A DNA stretch of 64,000 nt from Eutrigla gurnardus (lineage: Eukaryota > Chordata > Actinopteri > Perciformes > Triglidae): the NCBI GenBank assembly GCA_963514095.1, contig OY741269.1, forward strand, positions 27,338,566-27,402,565, read 5' to 3'. The stretch's first letter is position 1. Every line of letters begins with the position of its first letter. The notes beneath the pieces were generated by a model. The model was not told the DNA's origin and made no database searches. It saw only the letters and a list, made by a program, of their open reading frames with translations. Below are positions 27,030 through 39,603 of this stretch, piece by piece. The position numbers were made by a program, and so were the translations under genes.

Positions 27030-27060
27030 GGCTTTTTCCAGCGCTCTGAGGCACCCCAAA

Positions 27061-30000
27061 GAGTCAGCGAGTAATATGATCTGCTCCTAACACCTGTACA
27101 CATGGCTCCCTCTATTTATGTGGTGAGATTAGGATAGAGCCCCGTGTTGTGTAGCCTAAATCTACATCACATAAGCATGTGGGATATGTCTGCAGATTTA
27201 CAGTGGCAAAAGTAGTATAGCCCAAAAATAGCACTTTGAAAAGAGCGTGTACACATGCATATTTACACAAACAGTGCATCTGGCTGTGACAGATCCAGTG
27301 GCTCATCTAGGCCTGGTGGAGTGTGAAGAGCCACCTCTCTCCCTCGCAGAGACGCAGGCTGCTGTGGTCTGGGTCTTGGCTGTGAATCCCAGAAGTTGCT
27401 CCAAATCCTGTCAGTCAGCCTCCGCTGTCCTCCATGGTTGAGAGAGGCAGGACAGCAGAGCAGATTTCTCTGTGTTTTTCTACACCGGCAAAGGCAGCGC
27501 CTGCCAACACACATCAGCACAGACGCACCTGAAGGCAGTTGACTCCCTTTTCATTACTGCAAGCCGAACAGCTTTTTTTTTTTTGTGTGTGGGGTGGGCG
27601 GCGGGTAAGGATATGCTTTGTGTGAGTGTATGTGTTTGCACATTGGAGAACAGGCTGTTATCAAAAGGAGACAAATTTGGATGGATGAGCTACGGATTTG
27701 CAAAAATGTTTTGTAAATCAAAAAGATGTTAGTTCCTTATATTTTCATGCTCAAGTATTAATCAGGTATATGTTGTATAGCAAAGGCAATGAGCCTGTAT
27801 TTATCAATTAAATGACAAATATGTATTTATACCAGATCCAACATGACATGATAGGAAGTACAGACAACATAGCTGTTTATAAGTACACTGAAAGATGATC
27901 AATATCATTCGACAGTCTCTCTCCTGTTGAATTCAAATTAAATTCTGTTGCAGCAATAATCGCGAGGCCGTGAGGATTCTGCACATGACAAGTCCTGAAG
28001 GGTGATTGTTCCTTGATTAGCGTGGATGCCAGTAGCTGGCCTATCACTGATTGTTTTATGCACACAAGCAGAGAAACCCCCGTTTCTCCTCATGCCTAAT
28101 TATTTTTGCTTCTCCACAGGAGATCACGGAGAAAACATTCCCGTCTATTTCTGACAGGCGATACCTTTTTGTTTTGTCACTTTCTGTCTGTTTGTGACTC
28201 TCTTGTCTCTCCATCTCTCCCACACTTTCTCCCTTACTGCTGTGGGTAGCCTGACACTCTGAGGAAATCAACTTTCCTGTCAGAGTTTAGATACATATAA
28301 AACCCTAAATGGCAACCCAACAAAAGGAGAGACTCCTTGTAATGCTACCTCAGTGGTGTTTTTTTCCCCTTTTCTCACCCCCATTCTGACTCTCTCTATC
28401 ACTTTTCTCCTCACTGTCCTTTCGATCCATAATTGGAATTTTCCTCTGCTTAGCCTTGTCGGAGTGAGGGACAATGCGGCATCCATGTTCTGTGGAGCAT
28501 GGTGGGGAGAAATAGAGCATTGTCTCATGTAGGCGAGGCGAGCATGGTCTGGGGACTTATCTAAATTGAATATCTGTCCTGTTTTTTAGGCTTATAATGA
28601 GAGTGACACAGTGAGCACGGGGGTCTTTCGCACCACTGACAGCCCTCTCTTTGAAAAGTTGACAGATAACATGGAATAGGAAACATGAAAGCACACGCTT
28701 CGTGGGAATACCACCACCCAACAGCGTATTATTACAGAAAACAATGTTCACACCCAATTATAGGAGGGGTATTTCTGTTCAGGCTGCTTTCCGTTGTTGT
28801 ATAATAGGGTTGGGCAATCCAGGTAGATACAGGCACCTTCAATATATTACAACCATCTTGGGTTGGTGACCTTTTTGTGAAAATGCTGAAAGTCTGTTGG
28901 ACAATCCTGACATTGCTTTTATGGCTTAACTGCATTCCCCATAGCGTTTTGCTGTTTTTCAGGACAGGCTTTCTCTCCTGTGCACCAAAAATAGAAAATC
29001 ATTCAAGCTTTTTCTTCAATTGTAATCGAATGCCTTCCCCAGTAATAGCTTGGTGCTTGCTGTGGTGTTTTCTATTGGCCATGAATCTCTCTTAGTTCCC
29101 ATACCTCACCAAACACACAATGACACAGCAGTACTAATAGCGCTTTTACTTGATCTTGTTTTGGCTGGCTGCGTTATCCTCCAGCCGGTAAGATAGCACG
29201 GCTAAGATCGTTATTAAATTGGCTCGTTCCTTTAACCTTGGCTTCTGATAATGTCGTCTTTTAGAGGAAATTAAAGTTGGTTGTGAAAGCAATTGAGATA
29301 TGAGAAGAATGGGCCCCGGCTACCAGGTAGAGCTGTGGCGGTATCAGCCTTTTTTCTTTGCGTCACAGTGATATAACACATTGTGGTCATTTGTTTTCAT
29401 CGTCCAGGGCATCACCCAGGATGAACAAAGTTTTTCATGAGATATTATTCCTGCCCTCCAGTTCTTGGTTGGGGGGGGGAGGCGTTTGAGCTGCACTGAA
29501 AATATCGATGTAAAGAAAATATGTCAGTCCAGAACAAGAGCCTGTGTATAATGAGCAGGCAGATGGTCTTAAGGAGAATACTAAGCAATGGTGATGACAG
29601 ACAGGCTGACAGGCTGGCACAGGCCCTGCCACTCAGGAGTCGAGGGGAGAGGCCAGGGCAGTTTCTATCACTGTCAGTGCCCCCCGCTCACCCTTTCTCC
29701 ATCATTTGTCTCTTCCTCTTTCACATCTTTCTCTCACTTACATCCTCTCTTGTTGTATTCTTTCAAGAACTTGAAGGATTCCCTTTTATAAATGGATGTA
29801 AACACAGTTTGCATCCTATTTAGTATCTGATGTGGTTGAGATACCATGCACAGGCTCCATTCAATCTGTGCTGTATGGATTAAATACCCTTTCTCCGAGA
29901 CTGTTTTCGTTGATTTCCCGCCCAACCGCCACTCCGTTCGTCTTCCTCCTCGCCCGAAATGAAAACTAGTGGAAGATAAATGCTCAGAGTGCGTTCACAT

Positions 30001-31170
30001 GACTTCTCGCTAATGAGGTTGCTAATTAACACTAGCTGGAGTAGCGAAGGTGAGAAGCCCTGACTAGGAATAGACGTGCGAGGTCTTGCACGTTTCTCTT
30101 TCTCTTTTGCAGCGCTGCAGTACACGCTCATGTGCAAGCTTGCTGTGGATTGTTATCAGGTTTAATTTGTCCAGATGGCGGAAGCTGAAATGGTTGAAGG
30201 TTTGAATTTCAAAAAAACAAGACGAGCACGTTATACGGCAATCAACTAAAATAACGGTAACCCAATCCGTTGTTCTGTCGAGATAATATATATAATATGA
30301 TGGAGCAGAGCCATGCAGAGTGAAGCAGAGCAGAGCTATATTTAGGATACTTTGGTTCCGGTGACCATAGCTCTCAGATCCACTACAGCCCCTCAGAGCG
30401 TTCACTTTTGTTCAGCCTCCGGAGGTACAAGAGCTCCCTGTTGCCCTTCAGGGAGGTATAAAACTGATGGATGCTGCATTTAAATGAGAAACAGACCCTC
30501 TTATTCCCACATTTATTGGATGAAACAGTAACCAAGCAGTGACATTCCATATTCTCCTAAACCCTTGTGTTCTGGTGGCCTGGCTGTGCTAATGCTGCGT
30601 TGCTGTCTATCAGTCATTATATATTTTCTGTTTTTTTTTATCCCATTTTGCTTGACGAGGTGACTTTCCTCTCGCTCAGATGTTTTTATGTATAGAATCT
30701 TCTATCTTCTATGGCTTTGAGGTCTTCGCAGCACTAGGTGATAATATCTGGCCCGAGAATATATGCAAGTGTGGCTTTATGTGCGTCGTCTCCTATAGGT
30801 TTTGTCCTTCCTCCTGAGTTCTAGCGTCTGCCAGCCAGCCCTCTGTGAAGGTCATCAGTGGAATTGGAAAGTGCACTTTGCCGAGTCAAACAGATGCAGG
30901 GTGCAGATAGCACATTGTTTATCTAATCTTGTATCAGCGCTGTAACGAAGTACAAACAAAGTCCTCTCGCAATCAGATGAGAGCTCAGAAGCTTTTTACA
31001 CTGTCAAGGACTTGATATATCTGCCCTGGAAGTTGTTTACAGGGTTAGATTTTGGCGAGGTGTTTACGGCAGTATCTAACAGTCTGGAAAGTAACTCTGG
31101 TCATATCTACATACAGACGGTAAAACACATCCTCTCTCCTCTATTCCCCACCTCGCCCCCCTCCCATTCT
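27061..31170. other. Non-coding stretch
   Basis: No exon recognised in about 4 kb. Mixed-composition patches without repeats (29130-29330, 29980-30060) contain AATTAAAG, CAATTGAG and CTAATTAAC words and may be conserved non-coding DNA. Poly-T (27569-27580) and G-rich (29470-29480) runs are minor. Confidence 0.45.
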
Positions 31171-31400
31171 CCCCCTTGTTAAGCAAATGAGGGCTCCAGA
31201 GAAACTGCGATTTCTTGCCTGCCTTGCCTTGGCCCCTGAGTGACTAGTTTGCCTGAGCTGGAGCCGAGGCCCGGGCGCTCCGCGGTCTGAATAATTATGG
31301 CAGCACATTGACTGAGGTCTTAAATTAAGGGTACTTATCTTAATTGAACATCTGAAATAATGTTTTATTTACAACAAAGGGAAGGTGCCGGAGAAATGAA
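31171..31400. promoter_or_regulatory. Candidate conserved non-coding block
   Basis: Includes GCAAATGAGG, AATAATTATGG, CTTAAATTAAGG and TCTTAATTGAAC around a GC-rich CCGAGGCCCGGGCGCTCC core. There is no frame and no repeat signature. The composition resembles a vertebrate enhancer, but support is by appearance only. Confidence 0.25.
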
Positions 31401-33475
31401 GCGGTCTGCTCTGCACGAGTGCCGACAGCCTCGCTCTCTCTCTCTCTCTCCCCGCTGCGGTTGGTTAAGCTCCAGTTGCCACGGTATACATTTCTGATGT
31501 GAAGGTCATTATATCATTATGACTGCGGTTCAGAGGTCATGCCTTCCATTACCTGTCATAGCTTGGGTACAACCGATCGAGGTTTGCTTTCATTTGTTCC
31601 TTTTTTTTTGCGTTGGTATTTTCAGTGCTTAAATGTTATTCTTATTATTCAATTCTACTTTCTATTCAGGGTCACAACCTTTAAGAGGTGGATTAATCTA
31701 ATTTTTTTTGCCAGAGCCCAGATTCTCAAGGCATGAGGGTAGTGGCTGCTTTTTTGCTGAAATGTGCAATTGGCTTTTAGTTAAACATTCCATTGCTCAG
31801 CCTATAATCAATGCATTAATGTGTTTGAGGCGGCTTTTAAATGACCTACATTAAGAAAACCCAGTAGGAGTTCATAAGGAGTGTGTGTGGGTGTGTGTGT
31901 GTGTGTGTGGGGGGGTGTTTGCATTTGCGCTGAAGACAGTCAGAAAGTACAGTAGCTTGCAGAAAACGTGATTGCAACAATGAGGTTTTTTTCCCCGCAG
32001 CATTAATCAGTCGTATTGTTACAACAATTGTCGTGATTGGCTCCCCATCAGAGCGATTATGCAAATCCCAGCCAACCAAATGTCACGTCCAGCCTCCAGG
32101 CACACCTTAGCTGCTCTCCCCGAAGGCACCGTGGCTGCTGTGATTGAGATAGCTGATGTTTGACTGAGCGCCGGCGTACTTTTCTTCTGATCACTCGGCT
32201 GATTACAGTACATGAAATTACTAGTCTGAGGAAGAATGGCTGAAGATAGCATTTAGCCAGCGAGAGGCAAAGAGAGGCAGGCTGGGAGAATTGATTGAGA
32301 ATCTCAGCAATTATGCGTCATTCTTTGTGCAAAACAGAGACCATATTGGATTTTGCTATCGTGTCTCCCTCTAGGTGTGGCGGTGCGTTTGAACAAGACT
32401 ATTGATAATTTATGTAACCGCAATTTGGTGGCGACATTAACGGCGTGTCTGATATGGAGCCTATTTAAACTTTAACTCTGACCATATGAGACTCTTTGTG
32501 TGGAGAGAGACGGCAGCACGGAGCACTATTAAAAAGATCCTAAAGAGGTGGTGGGCGGCTGCTGGGGGTGACCATTACCACCTGCCTCCTTCACAAGGAC
32601 AAACGCATCTCCCGCAAGTGCAGAAAACCATTTTTAGCGTTGCTTCTGGAAGAAAGTTAACTTTTTTTTTGTAGCGTTTGCGGCTACGTATGTACACAAT
32701 ATATTATATATAAACGTGTTCTCTGTGTATTAGCACGGAGGGTGTGTGTTCTAATCTGTGTGTAGTCCACGGCGTGTTCGCTATGAATACCGATCGGGTG
32801 TGTGTGTGAGTGTGTGTGTGTGTGTGTGGCTCCCCTCCAGTCATGTGTGCCATCTGCTACCTCTGCAGGTGACGCCACCCAGGGCTGATGTTGTTGATGC
32901 ATCATCACACCCTGCTCCATCACCTGTCCCACGCTATTACCACACAACACACTGACTAATGAACCTATTGGATACACCTTCGCTCGCGAGTCCCTCTCTC
33001 TCTCTGTGTGTGTGTGAATGTCCAAGTGGTAGGCACTGTTTTTTGAAGGGCTCATTCATCATTACCCTGTCATTATTTATTGTTCATATCAACCACAGGT
33101 CGCGACCTCTAAATGTCATAAGCGATGCTTTATCGGCGGCGCTCTCCCCTCCGTTGTCCGTCTTTGTCTCAATCAAACGGAACAATTAGAAGTGCTCCTA
33201 GCCAATGTTCTCCTTTCTCTTCAGAACTATGTGAAGGCTAATCCTCCACAGGGAGCGATCATATATAATGGATGGCTTCCCTGTCACTACCATTTAGCCT
33301 TGAGAGGCCAAGTTCCTCATCTGACTTGAAGATCAATGGTGGACTCTGTCTGCGTGCTGTCAGTCAAAACGGTGGCCTTCCCGGCCCGCCTGTGCCCTGT
33401 GGAGCCCCGAGCTGCTTATCTGACCCGTTGGCCATTAGAGGGTTGTTAAGAAGAGAGTAGAGAAACCACCAAGGA
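31401..33475. other. Non-coding stretch with short TG and TC runs
   Basis: TC run at 31435-31451, GT-rich run at 31881-31916 and TG run at 32798-32827. The 123-codon minus frame near 33055 is largely microsatellite read-through. Confidence 0.5.
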
Positions 33476-33493
33476 CCCCCCCCCCCCCCCCCC
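33476..33493. repeat. Poly(C) run, 18 bp
   Basis: Uninterrupted C; the complementary strand is a G18 run able to form quadruplex structures. Confidence 0.95.
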
Positions 33494-33708
33494 TCCCAAG
33501 ATACGCCTACACTCCTTCTTGTCTTTCCTTGTTCTCTAAATCCACTTTACCTTCTGTTCCCCAAATGATGTTCTCCACCAAGTTCCTTCATCCTGCTTCA
33601 TGTCCTCTTCTCTGTCTGTTTTACTGCATTCACCCCTTTCTCCTCCCCCTCATATGTCTCCTCTCCTGTCCTCTCCTCGGACTGAGATTATCCCTTCACA
33701 CATCCAGA

Positions 33709-33870
33709 CAGCTCAGACAAAGCCTTGCTCAAGGGCACCTTGACACCAGTTGTTAGAGGAGAGGCAGTGGTTTTAAAAAAAAAAACTAAAAAAAATGTAT
33801 TCCTCCTCTAAGCCAGCTTTTCCCAGCCATGTGCAGTGTTTGAACCGGCGACCTCCCAATATCACATCCT
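33709..33870 (-). repeat. Dispersed-repeat remnant with a tRNA-like box
   Basis: CTTGCTCAAGGGCACCTTG at 33724 and GTTTGAACCGGCGACC at 33839 are paired words commonly found together in dispersed fish repeats. The second resembles a reversed tRNA B box. An A-rich stretch lies between them. Identity and ends are uncertain. Confidence 0.35.
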
Positions 33871-34106
33871 CAGCTGTGTATGCGCATGTCATTAAAAGCA
33901 ATTGTGAAAAACTCGGAGGGGCAGTTTTGGCTTTAGTGAGATTTAAATTCCAACCTCTGTGCTATTCAGCAGACACTCAGTGCTCCAGAGTGCTTAACAC
34001 CAGCAAGTTAGTTCCAAACCACTTCTCCTAATTAACCTCGAATAAGTCCAGTGTTAATGTTGCAGAGATACACACTTTTTTTTGTGGTTGTGTGGGCAAA
34101 GGAGTC

Positions 34107-34229
<123 letters not shown>

Positions 34230-34555
34230 AAACGCTGCTGTCAGGCTGAAAGGCAGTTTGAAGCTTGATACAGTCTCTCTCCTCATACTGGTCTTTCTCT
34301 ATCATTCCTTATTCTCTCCTTTCATCCCTCCTCCTGCCATTTACCTCTCAGTGACAAATGGTAGGATCTGTTTGTTCGACTCCAGCTGTATATATTCCTT
34401 CAACCTTTTGTCAGCTCAGACTATCTAGCCGGTGTTCGTAGTTCTAGTACGACTAAATCGAATGAGAGAGATGCGGCAAAATTCAAAGAATCCACCTCAG
34501 CATCCCTAAAATGTTTGTTTTATATTTCCTATTTGTGATGTAGAAATGATTTCAC

Positions 34556-34640
34556 TTAAAGGTGGTGAATACACGATTTGGAGAATTTCTATTTCCTTTC
34601 AACGGCTCTCAACATGGCGACGGATTGGGAAGGGAGGAAG
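34556..34640 (+). mobile_element. TTAA-type MITE family A, partial copy
   Basis: Starts TTAAAGGT and continues with GGAGAATTTCTATT and TCTCAACATGGCGAC. It matches the minus-strand reading of the right end of the element at 1496-1721. The far end is not recognisable, so this is a truncated or decayed copy. Confidence 0.45.
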
Positions 34641-35960
34641 GTAAATAATGACAATAATGAATAATAAAAAAAGGGTTTCAATGTGAGTAATTCAGAATCC
34701 AAGTCTTTATTTTGTGTTTTGCTAATTAATAAGTAAAGCGGAAAAAGAAAAGTTTAAAAAAAAGCTGCTCATTTGCATTTTCTCACCACTTTCATCTTTC
34801 ACGACTTCTTCTTCTTCTGCGTTCTCATTACGAGAGGACACGTAAACAGCAGTGATCGATGACGTCTGGCAGCAGGAAACAACTTTTTGATTTGTGGTTG
34901 AATGATGTCAAGGGATTTTTTTTGGGTGGAAGTCAATAGAAAAAAACAAATTGGCCTTAATGAAACACAATATTAATGACGTTTCGTTCTTAATTACAGT
35001 GACATTTGTGGAGAAATTTAACTTTAATTGCACTTTGAGAGACATCACTGATGAACTGTTCACATAAAAATTAAAAATGCAATGGAAATCTGTTGTCTTG
35101 TAAGTGTTATCCATACCAACTTCCTAAAATACCACCAAATATGGCGTGGCTGGCTGGCATCACATTTAAAGCCAGGCTGAAAGTACTCCGGCTGTTGTAA
35201 AGGCTCCAGTGTATCATTAATAGCCTTTCATTACCCTCTGTGGTCGGCTCATACCTCAGTCCTGAGGCAGCCATTTCTTGATCTTGAATTACTCTTATAT
35301 TATCTTGAAATCTAATTGTTTGTGTAGTTCCGAGCTCGATGGGCTGATTGAGCCAGCTCACAACCCCGAAGCCAGTCCCAGGCAGCTACAGCGAGGATAA
35401 AAATATCAAGAACAAGGTAGAGGGTACAAAGGTACAGATAAAGGACAAACAACGTTGTTTTCCTCCCTGTTGATTTATTTGTTTTCCATTCCACCCCGTC
35501 TCCCCGCTGCGCTCCCAGCCGCTTTACATAATGTTGATTTCTACGGTCCAAATAGACTGCTATGATGAATATCTCAGAGCTTTTATTTGTCTTTGATAGA
35601 CAGCATACATATTTATTTATTTTGTTCCAAATGCTCTGTTTGCATTCTCCCTTTCGCCCGGCCTTTTAATTCAGCATGCTGCTTCACGCATGTGTGTGCT
35701 GCCTTCAGCACTTTGAAGCCCCGGGACGATCCTGGCAGCCCGTTTGTGTTGGAACGGGGCCTCACATCATCAGGACTTCCTACACCCCCCATAATGTTAA
35801 TTATCTTATCGAGCAAAGAAATCTCCCGGTGATTAATGTAAGGTATGTACTTTACTGAGGGAGGGTGAGGAGCGGAGGGAGGGCCGGAGAAGTGGGAGGA
35901 AGGACATAATTATTACTGATAAGTATCGATCCCCCATCTCTGCCCCTCTGTTTGCCCTCC

Positions 35961-35963
<3 letters not shown>
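34641..35963. other. Non-coding stretch
   Basis: The segment 35740-35850 (CATAATGTTAATTATCTTATCG, split as CATAATGTTA and ATTATCTTATCG) is non-repetitive and contains homeodomain-type words. Nothing else recognised. Confidence 0.4.

Positions 35964-35993
<30 letters not shown>
35964..35993. repeat. Poly(C) run, 30 bp
   Basis: Thirty consecutive C residues. Runs this long are rare, can form i-motif or G-quadruplex structures, and are prone to length error in sequencing. Confidence 0.95.
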
Positions 35994-36157
35994 ATGCCTA
36001 TTGAGTTACGGGTCTGCAGTGCCTAAGTAATTTGTAATGGGCATTCACTGTGGCAGTGCAGAAATCCTATTTTGTGATGGCGAGCTAATGTGATCAGGAG
36101 CATTTTAAGCTGTTTTTTTTTTTTTGGTGCTCTGAAATTACATCTGTTCCTCAGAGG

Positions 36158-36289
36158 GCTCTCTCTCTCTCTCTCTTTCTTTGTCTCTCTCACTCTCTCT
36201 CTCTCTCCCTCTGTGATCTGATTAGATGGGCAAACTGCATCAGCTGTTTGGGCTTCCTTCCTGTATGACACACACACACACACACACAC
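36158..36289. repeat. (CT)n tract followed by (CA)n
   Basis: CT-rich tract at 36158-36210 and CA array at 36268-36289. Confidence 0.9.
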
Positions 36290-37549
36290 CAACCTTGATG
36301 TGGCCGCCTTGTCCCGATGTACCGTGACCCATCTGCCCGTCTCCGCCCTTCTTTCCATGCCTCTGTTTTTCCATCTCACACCCCGTCTCAGTCTCCGTGG
36401 GTCGTTGTGGTTCGGGGGGGAAATTAGCCGACTCAGTCAAACTGCTCATCTCTGCTATCCTGCAGCAGCAAGGGCAGACAAGACAAACGTTAAAAGTAAA
36501 GGGATTATCTTCTTTTGCAGTGGCATTCATGCATCGGCGTCGCGGAGCGGAAAGACACCTCTTTGGTAAATAAATTCACACTCTGCATCAGAGTATGTCG
36601 TAAAATACTTTTATCAAACTCATCGACACGATCGCCTCTCAGTGACCGTCAATGAAGTTTGAAAAAGAAACACATATTGGGGTGTGGAGAAACCGCAGAC
36701 TGCTGCATTGTTGGCTCGTTGCTACCTTGAGGCAGCAGAACTATATTTAAAGGGCACATTATGCAATAGTAAGATGCGCCTACATAAAGGCCCTTTCACG
36801 TCATTAAGAATCAAAACGTATTGAACACAAATGTATGTAATCATTTATGACGCTCACAACATGCTTTTATTTAACAAAATAGGCTGCTTCAATCCATATT
36901 TGGTGTTCAGTTTAAGACTTTGCACTATAAATCATGTATTTATTATGTAAATTTGGCCTTATATGTGCAGACTGCAACATCCGTACATGTGAGGAGAGTT
37001 TGGAGTTCTTGTTTAGAGCATTAACACCAAGCTTACATTTAATATATCCATCCGCCTGCTGGACGTATCTAGGATTAGAACTAGCCTTGCATTGTTGTTG
37101 ACCTTCCTATAGTTTACCATTCATTTACATGAAATGTCTACCTGAAGCCAAAAATGGTAGGTACTTATCATTCATTTACATTTGTACTTCATCTTAATGT
37201 ATGCATGGCTCCCATAGTCGTCTGTGCTGCCGGGAGATGTTTGTAATAGTAATGAATCAGTTCATCAGTGGTTTCCATAGCCAGAGGACTGCGAGGGGAG
37301 AGAAAAAGGCCTCGTAGGTGCACGGCTATTAAAGCAGCGGCTCGGATAGTCGGTAAGCTGCATGAGCAGCGGATTGTTAGAACAAACATCCACTTACAGC
37401 TCACGCTCTCCTCTGCCTCTGTCTGAGCGCTGCAGCCCAGCCCGCTGCCAGAATACTGTCAGAAAACTGTGCTGTCGTCAGGAAACATATTTATTTCCTT
37501 TCTGCCCGCCTGCTTGCCAATCCCCACGGAGCTGTTTAGTGTGAAGGCA
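36290..37549. other. Non-coding stretch
   Basis: No repeat family or exon recognised. Open frames of 89-118 codons around 36023-36569 overlap the CT and CA tracts. Confidence 0.45.
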
Positions 37550-38280
37550 GAGATTTGACAGAGTGGAGGCAGAGAGAGAGAGAGAGAGAGAGGGAGAGAG
37601 GAGGAGAGAGACTGAGGGCTTTTGCACATTTATGTGTTAGAATCAAAGTGCTTTGTGTGAAATGTGAAGTTGGTGTGTTGGCGCATGTGTTAGGGAGCCT
37701 CGCGTTTGTGTGTTCTTGTGCCTGCGTACATGTGTATGTGTGTGTTATAGTATGGCAGTGATAGGTGGCAGCAGGTCTGCGTCTTGCTGTGTGGTGGCTC
37801 TGGGGTGCGGCTCACACGGGGGGTGGGTGGGGGGAAGGATGGGGGAGGAGGAGGAGGTGGTGGTAGTGGTGGTGGTGGAGGGGGAGGGTGACAGCCGAGC
37901 GCTCGCCCTTGGGCTCCCCAGACGCCTCACCGCTGAGGAGGAGGGTGTGGTGTGTTAGTGTGTGTGTGTGTGTGTGTAAGAGAGACTGAGGAAAAAGCGG
38001 GTGCACACGCATACACATCTGTGTGTCTCTAAACGCTCAGATTCTGCTGATCCAGCAGCCTCCGCTCAGCTCGCCTTCCCTCCCCCACCTCCCATCCCTC
38101 TCTCCTCCGCTCCCCTGCTCTTTATGGCAGAGCACGCAGGTCACCTTCTCAGTTGCTGAATTTAATACTCAGCTGGAGAGAGGCAGGGGAGGAGGAAAAA
38201 AAAAAAAAAAAAAAAGCGGAGTAGAGGACTGGCAGAAATGTGAGCTGTGGAATTTTCCTTCCCTTTAGAGTGGAGTTTTG
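37550..38280. promoter_or_regulatory. Promoter/5'-UTR-like low-complexity stretch
   Basis: In order: GA array (37571-37610), G-rich tract with quadruplex potential (37818-37887), GC-rich patch (CCGAGCGCTCGCCC, 37895-37910), short TG run (37958-37977), pyrimidine tract (38040-38120) and A20 (38196-38215). This combination is common around first exons of vertebrate genes, but no core promoter element or first exon can be fixed. It may simply be low-complexity DNA. Confidence 0.25.
37818..37845 (+). other. Predicted G-quadruplex motif
   Basis: G runs of 6, 3, 6 and 5 separated by T, T and AAGGAT meet the usual four-run rule. Purine-rich GGA/GGT triplets continue to 37887. Confidence 0.7.
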
Positions 38281-38369
38281 AGATCAGTTCAGAGACAGAT
38301 TGTAAGGACCCACATACAGCAGAACGTATGAGCATCTGCTTGAGTGGATAACTGTCCCGCAGTACAAAT

Positions 38370-38371
<2 letters not shown>

Positions 38372-38408
<37 letters not shown>
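38372..38408. repeat. (CA)n microsatellite
   Basis: About 18 CA units. Confidence 0.97.
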
Positions 38409-38409
<1 letters not shown>

Positions 38410-38839
38410 TGCACTGGGGCTCTGGTGGTTGATTAGCAGTCGGGTCACCTTTCTCCAGCTGTGAGTGTGGTTCATTTAGATGAGAGTGATAAAACAGGGA
38501 ACACACTGTAGCTGCAGGCACACAGCAGATAGCAGCGGTGGCCACCACGCAGGGAACACATCACCGACGGCTCCACACAACCGACTCCCTCCTCGACAGG
38601 CAACGGCTCCTCATTGTCCTCTACTGTAGGGATACGGAGAGAGGGGAAACATATATTTATCAGATTGTTTTTGTCGTTTGAGATGAGAAGCAGGTTTCCC
38701 CATAAAATATATTTTTTAATACAAGACACCAGTATGGCAGCAGCAAACCAGGTAACAAATAATTGGTCAGGCAGCAATATCATCATAAATGTGTATATAT
38801 CCCAGGTTTTCTATGTAGACTTCAGTATTCTGGAATTAC

Positions 38840-39330
38840 GTTGCTCATGAAATCATCTGTCGGTCCGGCCCTGTACATGCAAGGAGCCGCTTTACGGTGC
38901 AATAACGCCGTGACTGATGTTATAGGTCGGCAAATAGCGGAGGACGGCCTTCGGCTGATCTGCATGGAGTGTAGGCTGGAGGACGCTCGCAAACAGGGGT
39001 TCCATGCATCCTCTGGAATCCTTTATGCAGCTTTAACAATAATGAAAAAGTCTGTTAAAAATGACTCCCATTTGGTACCTGTTTTTTTTTTTAGATGTCC
39101 ATAAAACACTCCAGTTGAAATGAGGGCTCTGTTCAATGATTAGATTTCATTGCTCGGGCTAATAAAGGTGAAATTGTCCGGGCGGTTTGCAGTTAGGCTT
39201 TGTAACTCACTCAACACTATGAAAAGGGGAAAGCTCTCCAATGCCCTCCAACCGGTTTGTGAAACAGCTCAATGCAGCAGTAATTGTCAGATTAAGAGAG
39301 GATTATTAAATTAGCGCAATGTTGTTGTTT
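38840..39330. promoter_or_regulatory. Candidate conserved non-coding block (or unrecognised exon)
   Basis: Balanced-composition, repeat-free DNA. The left half keeps one plus-strand frame open (38763-39104, 113 codons) with a CpG-containing middle (GCTTTACGGTGCAATAACGC). The right half is full of homeodomain-type words (GATTAGATTTCATTG, GTAATTGTCAGATTAAG, GGATTATTAAATTAGCGC). The translated product is not recognised. I favour a developmental enhancer over an exon, with low certainty. Confidence 0.3.
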
Positions 39331-39514
39331 TTTTCATCATATTTCTGAAGTGATTAAAGTCTTAAAGGCAACTTAGAAATCTGGGTTTTCTCTAAGTGAT
39401 GTTCAAATGACTTTTGCAGGAATAAATGCGTATGAAATTCTATACATGCTCTCGAATCAAAATTATTGGATGTCTGACACTTACTATACTATCTCCCATT
39501 GTGAAGATCATCTT

Positions 39515-39603
39515 TTTTTATTTGTTTTTATTATTTATTAATTTATTTACATACATGTACAGAGAACTTGTACAAAGAACATGAGATCATCATGGGTGTT
39601 ACA
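39515..39603 (-). repeat. A+T-rich 3'-UTR-like tail interrupted by MITE copy 4
   Basis: Minus strand reads TGTACAAGTTCTCTGTACATG followed by AAATAAATTAATAAATAAT, like the end of a retroelement or transcript. The sequence beyond the MITE (40136-40560) continues as mixed A+T-rich DNA that may be the same insert. Family unknown. Confidence 0.3.

Larger units (their letters stand above)
26455..27055 (-). promoter_or_regulatory. Diverged duplicated cassette with two RE1-like sites and a TGAATATT cluster
   Basis: On the minus strand, unit 1 (about 26690-26455) and unit 2 (about 27055-26860) share the same order: AATATTCA, a GC-rich spacer, GCGTTAATATTCA or GCATTAATATTCA, then a REST-type site about 130 bp on. 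The two units are diverged copies, not a young repeat. No coding frame is shared in a consistent way. The arrangement is read directly from the sequence; a regulatory role is inferred from the REST motifs. Confidence 0.55.

Noticed and set aside
33709..33870. Complete SINE
   Set aside because: Only a tRNA-like box and one further repeat word are recognisable; no tail or target duplication was found.
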